This document shows, one piece after another, positions 59,192 to 64,000 of a stretch of DNA of 64,000 bases. Numbering within the stretch: the stretch's first letter is position 1; the number at the start of each line of letters is the position of its first letter. The notes under the pieces were generated by a model. The model was not told the DNA's origin. It made no database searches and was given only the letters and a program-made list of their open reading frames with translations. Source of the DNA: an uncultured Marvinbryantia sp. Its GTDB lineage: Bacteria > Bacillota > Clostridia > Lachnospirales > Lachnospiraceae. The stretch spans positions 1 through 64,000 of the forward strand of contig NZ_CAJKOX010000010.1 in assembly GCF_905201705.1 (NCBI RefSeq), read 5' to 3'. A program made the translations under genes and the position numbers.

Positions 59192-60970
59192 CTATACATC
59201 TTTTTCATATGTGACATCAAGGCTTCCTCTGCTATACGGTATCGTAAGCTTCGCGCACACGCGCCCGTCCGCCATCTCCGTAATAGAAAGTCCGCACGGC
59301 TCCCCGAAAAGAATCCGCAAGCGCTGATTCACATTCGCAATGCCAAGATTTCCGCTCTTCTCGCTGCGGCTGCTATAATCCGGCGCGAGCAGACGCGCTA
59401 TTTTTTCTTTGTCCTCCGGCGTCATTCCGCCGTCGTTCTGCGTTTCCAGATATAAATAATTTTCATCACGATAACCGCGTATCACGATCAGACCGGATTT
59501 ATTCGGCACCACGCCGTGTTCAATCGCGTTTTCGATCACCGGCTGCAGGATCAGCCGCGGCACCATGCAGTCCAGCAGTTCTTCCGGAATGTCCGTCATT
59601 ACTGTGAGACGTTCGCCCAGACGCTCTTTTGTGATATATAAATAGGAATTCACATATCGCATTTCCTCCGACAGCCGCACCTCCGGGCATTTCCGGCGAT
59701 CGAGTGCCGCATCCAGCACATCCGACAACGCCCCGATCATGCCGGAAACCTTCTCGTCTCCGTTCAGACGCGCTTCCCAGTTGATGATCTCCAGCGTGTT
59801 GTTCAGGAAATGCGGATTAATATGTGACTGCAGCGCCATGATCTTCGCCTCGCGCAGCGCCACCTCCTCCTCATAAATGCGGTCAAACTGCTGCTTTAAG
59901 TGGCTCGACATCTCATTGAAGTTGTTTCTCAGATAGGAAAACTCCTGGTTTGCCGAAATTTCCTGTACCTGGTAGCCGATCTCCCCATTTTCAATATGTC
60001 TTGCGCCATCGCTTAAAAGCTGCACCGGGATCGTCACCTGCCTGCGCACCGCAGCGATCATTACCAGAAGCAGAGGGATCAGGCTAAGCAGCAGTCCGCC
60101 CATCACATATTGATAACCGTAGAAAGGATATTTTGTGATCTCTTTTTGCATCCGCATCACCGTTTCCAGTCGAAAGCTGTTTCCAAAACGGCTGTCGGAG
60201 ACATACAATCTTCCGCCGCTCCATGCAAATGCCTCCTGTTTCTCCTGCTCTTCCCACCAGCCTTTCACCAGTCCGTCCCGGTCGTGAAAGCTCAGCTCCA
60301 GATCATTCAGCTTCAGATAAACACCGTCCCCGGATGGATACTGTGCCAGGCTTTGAAAACAGTATTCTTTATTCAGGCGGATCGCCAGCACGCCCTTTTT
60401 CTGAAAATTGCTGTCCACCAGATTGCGGATCAGATAAAGCCTGCCGTCCCGCAGAAGAAATCCTACCTTCGTATCCAGATTTTCCGCATAGCTCCTGATT
60501 TCATCAACATCGCGTTCCTGAAAGGTTTTTGATTTCTGGTAGCTCCCCTCCGCGCCCACGTTGTAGACACTGTAAAACGTCTCCGGATCGCTGTAGAACC
60601 ACAGGAAGGTACAGGAAGCGGCGGCATTTTTCAGATAATGTGCCGCCAGATAATTCATATACTCCCTTCGCGCTGCAATCTCCGTCAGGGCGCCCGCCTC
60701 CGCACGGCTGTGCGCATCCAGGAGCTGCCCGTCATACGACGCCTGCCTCGACGCTTCCACCGCCGCATTCAGACGCTCCATACAGATCGTGTTATTAAAT
60801 TCAAGCTGGTTCCGGAAATTCTCCGCCGTCTCTGCTCCGTTGTTCGACGCCACATAAACCACCATCACACCGAACATCACAGAAAAAGGAATCAGCCAGC
60901 AAAGCAGCAGGATTCCGACCAGCCTCCATTTCATAGAGTATCTTTTTCTGCTTCTGACTGATTCCTTCAT
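59192..60970 (-). CDS. YesM-type sensor histidine kinase
   Basis: A 592-residue membrane kinase. Helix 1 (about 14-36), extracellular dCACHE-like sensor (40-285), helix 2 (about 290-312), HAMP, then His_kinase motif LQSHINPHFLNNTLEIINWEA with the phospho-acceptor His, and HATPase (LILQPVIENAIEHGVVPNKSG, SEKSGNLGIANVNQRLRILFG). Likely senses the transported sugar, perhaps with the binding protein, and signals to the YesN regulator. Start ATG 60970 follows AAAGGA. Confidence 0.92.
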   Translation of the reverse strand: MKESVRSRKRYSMKWRLVGILLLCWLIPFSVMFGVMVVYVASNNGAETAENFRNQLEFNNTICMERLNAAVEASRQASYDGQLLDAHSRAEAGALTEIAARREYMNYLAAHYLKNAAASCTFLWFYSDPETFYSVYNVGAEGSYQKSKTFQERDVDEIRSYAENLDTKVGFLLRDGRLYLIRNLVDSNFQKKGVLAIRLNKEYCFQSLAQYPSGDGVYLKLNDLELSFHDRDGLVKGWWEEQEKQEAFAWSGGRLYVSDSRFGNSFRLETVMRMQKEITKYPFYGYQYVMGGLLLSLIPLLLVMIAAVRRQVTIPVQLLSDGARHIENGEIGYQVQEISANQEFSYLRNNFNEMSSHLKQQFDRIYEEEVALREAKIMALQSHINPHFLNNTLEIINWEARLNGDEKVSGMIGALSDVLDAALDRRKCPEVRLSEEMRYVNSYLYITKERLGERLTVMTDIPEELLDCMVPRLILQPVIENAIEHGVVPNKSGLIVIRGYRDENYLYLETQNDGGMTPEDKEKIARLLAPDYSSRSEKSGNLGIANVNQRLRILFGEPCGLSITEMADGRVCAKLTIPYSRGSLDVTYEKDV

Positions 60971-60985
60971 ATGAGTTCCTTTCAT

Positions 60986-62407
60986 TTATAAATATACACT
61001 CAAAAATTCCTTAAAGATACGGCAGTATTTTTTCGCCTCATCCTCATTTTTCATCTCGCAGAAGATGCGCAGTAGCGGCTCGGTGCCGGAGAAGCGCACG
61101 ATGATCCAGCCGCCATTTTCGAAATATACCTTGCAGCCGTCCAGATAGGAAACCTTCTCGATCGGGATATCGAATGCCGGAAGCTGTTTTTCTTCCATGA
61201 GAATCCGCATCAGATCACTCTTTTTGGCCGCCGAAAATGCAAACGACGTTTCTTCCATATACAGGCTGCCGTACTGCTCCACGATTTCCGCGTAAAGCTC
61301 AGAAAGACGCTTGCCGGACACTGCTACCATCTCCACGAGCAGCGACGCCGCATAGATGCCGTCCTTGCCGTTGATATGTCCGCGCACCGTCAGACCGCCG
61401 GAGGATTCGCCGCCGATCACCGCGTTCGTCTCCGTCATCTTCGCTGAAATGTGCTTAAAGCCTACCGGCACCTCATAGCAGGTCTCCCCAAAAGAATCTG
61501 CAATCCGGTCAAGCGTGTGCGTGGTAGCGACATTGCGCACCGCCGGGCCCGTCCAGCCCTTGTATTTCAGAAGATAATAGTACAGCAGCACCAGAATGTC
61601 GTTCGCGTGAAGATAGCGTCCCTGATCGTCCACCACGCCGAGCCGGTCCGCGTCGCCGTCCGTGGCGATTCCAAGATCACATTCCATTTCTGTGACATAC
61701 GTGCGGAGCTCCGTCAGCGCCTCTTTGCTCGGCGCCGGCATTCTGCGCCCGAACAGGGTGTCATGCGCCTCGTGGATCAGATCGATCTCGCACCGCGCCG
61801 TCGAGAGAATCGTCTTGATCGATGTCTGGCTGACGCCGTACATCGGATCCAGAACAATATGTAACCCGCGGTCGCGGATTGCTCTCATATTAATTTTGTC
61901 AATAATGTTGTCCAGGTACTCGTTCAGCGGGTTAAACTCCGTCACCAGTCCCTCTTTTTTCGCCTGCGCATACTCGATGTACGCGATGCTTCCCTGCGGC
62001 TCCACCTCCGCGGCGATCGCCTCGATCTCGTCAGTCTGCTCCACACTGGCGTCCCTGCCGCCATAGGTAAACACCTTAAAACCGTTATAGATCGCCGGAT
62101 TATGACTCGCCGTCACCATCATGCCATAATGCATCTGATGCTTTTCCACATAAAACATCACCAGCGGCGTCGGTGAGGAACGATTGACAAACCAGCAATG
62201 GATGCCCTCTGCCGCAAACACCTCGCACGCCCATTTCACCGCTTCTTTCGAAAGGAACCGCCTGTCATAGCCGATAACGATGCCCTCGTCTGCTATGCCC
62301 TCGCGCTTCATCTTAATAGACATCGATTTTGCAAGAAGCTGGATATTCTGTCTTGTAAACCCATCCCCGATGACGGCACGCCAGCCGCCCGTTCCAAACT
62401 TTATCAT
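60986..62407 (-). CDS. phosphoglucomutase/phosphomannomutase family protein
   Basis: A 473-residue alpha-D-phosphohexomutase. It has all four signatures: catalytic Ser in TASHNPAIYNG, metal loop ATDGDADRLGV, sugar loop GGESSGGL and phosphate loop RFSGTEPLLRI. It converts hexose-1-phosphate to hexose-6-phosphate, exactly what is needed after the GH94 phosphorylase encoded just upstream. Start ATG 62407 follows GGAAGGAGAAGG. Confidence 0.92.
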   Translation of the reverse strand: MIKFGTGGWRAVIGDGFTRQNIQLLAKSMSIKMKREGIADEGIVIGYDRRFLSKEAVKWACEVFAAEGIHCWFVNRSSPTPLVMFYVEKHQMHYGMMVTASHNPAIYNGFKVFTYGGRDASVEQTDEIEAIAAEVEPQGSIAYIEYAQAKKEGLVTEFNPLNEYLDNIIDKINMRAIRDRGLHIVLDPMYGVSQTSIKTILSTARCEIDLIHEAHDTLFGRRMPAPSKEALTELRTYVTEMECDLGIATDGDADRLGVVDDQGRYLHANDILVLLYYYLLKYKGWTGPAVRNVATTHTLDRIADSFGETCYEVPVGFKHISAKMTETNAVIGGESSGGLTVRGHINGKDGIYAASLLVEMVAVSGKRLSELYAEIVEQYGSLYMEETSFAFSAAKKSDLMRILMEEKQLPAFDIPIEKVSYLDGCKVYFENGGWIIVRFSGTEPLLRIFCEMKNEDEAKKYCRIFKEFLSVYL

Positions 62408-62453
62408 ATGCCTTCTCCTTCCTTCTGTGCTGCAATATAGCTTTCTGTACACA

Positions 62454-64000
62454 TCACCCCATGATTACCACAATCTCATGTTCCGTTTCTGCCGCAAACA
62501 CCGGAATTTTTTCTGCCCGCTCCCCGTCCACAGAAATCTCCTTTACCCCCTTAGAGATATGCTGCGGATTTTTCACCTGGATATGATAAGTGGCGCCCCG
62601 CCATTTGCGCACTGCCTCGAAGCCGTCCCACGCCTTTGGAATACACGGATCAATCTGCAGCTCGTCCATCTGCGGACGGATTCCAAGCATGTATCTGGTT
62701 GCTGAAAAATACGCCCAGCCTCCGCTTCCGGTCATGAACGGATGCCGCGCCCGTCCAAATGCCGTGTGCTCTTTTCCCATGATAAACTGGCAGTAGGAAT
62801 ACGGCTCCGACTCACGGATCTCTATCATGTCGTTCTGCCTGCAGGGACACAATGCCTCATAAAATTTCATTGCGCGGTCGCCTCTTCCAAGCCTGCACTC
62901 CGCCGCCCACGCCCAGGGATTCGGATGGCTGAAGATTGCCCCGTTTTCCTTCACGCCCGGATACACCCTGGTGACAAAGCCGACCTCCTCATCCGGCACA
63001 GTGTACGACGGACCGTTCAGCATAATTCCGTACTGCGTGTACAGGTATTTGTCCACGCTGTCCATTGCCCGCTCGCCCTGCTCCTGCGTAGCCGCGCCAG
63101 AAAGCACTGCCCAGGCGTTTGATTCCAGATGGATCTTCCCTTCTTTATCCTCGCTGGTGCCAATGCGCCGTCCGCTTTTTGTGATGCCGCGGATAAACCA
63201 CTCCTGATCCCAGAGCTGCGTCTGACATATTGTTTTTACGTGCTCGTACATTGTGTGATATTTCGTGATATCCTCTGTCATTCCTTTGAGCTTTGCCGCC
63301 TCCAGAAAATGCTCCAGCGCCCACACATGCAGGAAGGAAACCAGCGCGCTCTCCCCTCCGCCAAGGTTCAGGCAATCGTTCCAGTCCGCACGCAGCCCCA
63401 GGCAGACGCCGTGCGCGCCGACCTGCTCCGCAGAGAAATCCAGTATCCGCTTCATATGCTCGTAAACGGTTCCCTCTCCCTCATCCGCGTAGGGGATTAC
63501 CTCATCGAGAAACCCTTTCTCACCCGTCTCCCGGATGTACTCCATGATAGAAGGAATCAGCCAGAGCGCGTCGTCCGAGCAGGTGTCCTTCAGGCCATGA
63601 ATGCGATCGTTTTTATCTGGCACCGGAATCACCGTCGGCGAGGCAAACGGGCGCGCCTCCTCCTGCGGTTCAAACCATGCCGGATCGAATAAATGCAATC
63701 CATAACCCTTCGACACAAGCCCATTTAAAAGCTGAACGATCCGCTGCCGGCATTTTTCCGGGTTCGAATGCGGCACCGTCATAGCATCCTGCGCCGTGTC
63801 GCGATAGCCCAGCCCTGTGCGCCCACCCACCTCGATAAAGGACGCGAAGCGCGAAAACAATATGTTAATTTCCGACTGATACAGATTCCAGGTGTTCAGC
63901 ATAGTATTCATGTCGTCGCTTGGCGTCTTTACCTGCAGTCTGGAAAGCTTATCCTCCCAGTACGCCGCCAGTTTTTCGGCCGCCTCATCGATATTTTCCA
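62454..64000 (-). CDS. GH94 disaccharide phosphorylase, 5' part outside window
   Basis: At least 515 C-terminal residues of a family 94 glycoside phosphorylase; the frame is open to the window end. Features: RFASFIEVGGRTGLGYRDTAQD, LHLFDPAWF, CSDDALWL, the catalytic-acid region GLRADWNDCLNLGGGESALVSF, HLESNAWAVLSG, YPGVKENGAIFSHPNPW and EPYSYCQFIMG. It splits a beta-linked disaccharide with phosphate to a sugar-1-phosphate. The sequence recalls both cellobiose and N,N'-diacetylchitobiose phosphorylases, so substrate is open. Upstream of the mutase and transporter genes. Confidence 0.9.
   Translation of the reverse strand, partial: ENIDEAAEKLAAYWEDKLSRLQVKTPSDDMNTMLNTWNLYQSEINILFSRFASFIEVGGRTGLGYRDTAQDAMTVPHSNPEKCRQRIVQLLNGLVSKGYGLHLFDPAWFEPQEEARPFASPTVIPVPDKNDRIHGLKDTCSDDALWLIPSIMEYIRETGEKGFLDEVIPYADEGEGTVYEHMKRILDFSAEQVGAHGVCLGLRADWNDCLNLGGGESALVSFLHVWALEHFLEAAKLKGMTEDITKYHTMYEHVKTICQTQLWDQEWFIRGITKSGRRIGTSEDKEGKIHLESNAWAVLSGAATQEQGERAMDSVDKYLYTQYGIMLNGPSYTVPDEEVGFVTRVYPGVKENGAIFSHPNPWAWAAECRLGRGDRAMKFYEALCPCRQNDMIEIRESEPYSYCQFIMGKEHTAFGRARHPFMTGSGGWAYFSATRYMLGIRPQMDELQIDPCIPKAWDGFEAVRKWRGATYHIQVKNPQHISKGVKEISVDGERAEKIPVFAAETEHEIVVIMG

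Noticed and set aside
1..64000. tRNA, rRNA, transposase or prophage genes
   Set aside because: I looked for cloverleaf ends, transposase motifs and phage structural genes and saw none that I can support.

Overview
The window looks like chromosomal DNA of a Gram-positive anaerobe of the class Clostridia, most likely family Lachnospiraceae. The signs are a type III glutamine synthetase, a DUF4867/DUF4869/DUF4367 gene repertoire, an RsgI-like anti-sigma protein, a rhomboid protease, strong AGGAGG ribosome binding sites, TTGACA/TATAAT promoters and several carbohydrate ABC transporters with FGGY kinase, ROK and YesMN regulators. I found no rRNA, tRNA, CRISPR array, prophage or intact insertion sequence. 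Family names come from reading the proteins, not from database searches.

0-19 kb is accessory and regulatory. It holds an Rrf2 regulator divergent from a nitroreductase (perfect 12-bp dyad between them), a scar of decayed genes (AlbA_2-type ATPase remnant and a 5'-damaged ECF sigma gene), an RsgI-like membrane protein, a secreted Ig-like protein, a MarR-MATE-DUF2316 operon with its own palindrome, a CsoR/P1B-ATPase metal system with three matching operators, a NarL-type two-component pair flanked by short repeats, an ABC-class ATPase, an XRE membrane regulator, an AI-2E-family permease, a MATE remnant, a DUF4143 ATPase and trmB.

19-31 kb is mostly housekeeping: a DnaA-box-like cluster, type III glutamine synthetase with a structured leader, a beta-CASP RNase and lipid kinase operon, an unknown Cys-rich protein, secreted and anti-sigma-like proteins, a stand-alone murG, an ECF sigma factor, HIT protein, soluble histidine kinase, rhomboid, and a 56-residue 2[4Fe-4S] ferredoxin.

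31-64 kb is nutrient uptake. (i) An mmsA/mmsB/ChvE-like sugar importer sits beside a FucI-type isomerase, xylulokinase, DUF4867 protein and divergent ROK regulator with a XylR-like operator: import, isomerise, phosphorylate. (ii) A DUF4869 plus P-loop ATPase pair of unknown role follows. (iii) A cobalamin riboswitch with terminator controls a BtuFCD-like corrinoid importer. (iv) A second DUF4143 ATPase. (v) A ribose-type ABC importer with a polyol dehydrogenase and a second ROK regulator. (vi) A degenerate receiver protein. (vii) A long minus-strand operon: GH94 disaccharide phosphorylase (cut by the window end), phosphohexomutase, YesM kinase, family-1 binding protein, two permeases and YesN regulator. 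It would import a disaccharide, cleave it with phosphate and feed the sugar-1-phosphate into glycolysis.

The most unusual points are four solute-binding proteins that all lack a lipobox cysteine, the DnaA-box cluster away from dnaA, the DUF4869/ATPase pair, the Asp-to-Asn receiver and the unknown Cys-cluster protein at 24.5-25.4 kb.
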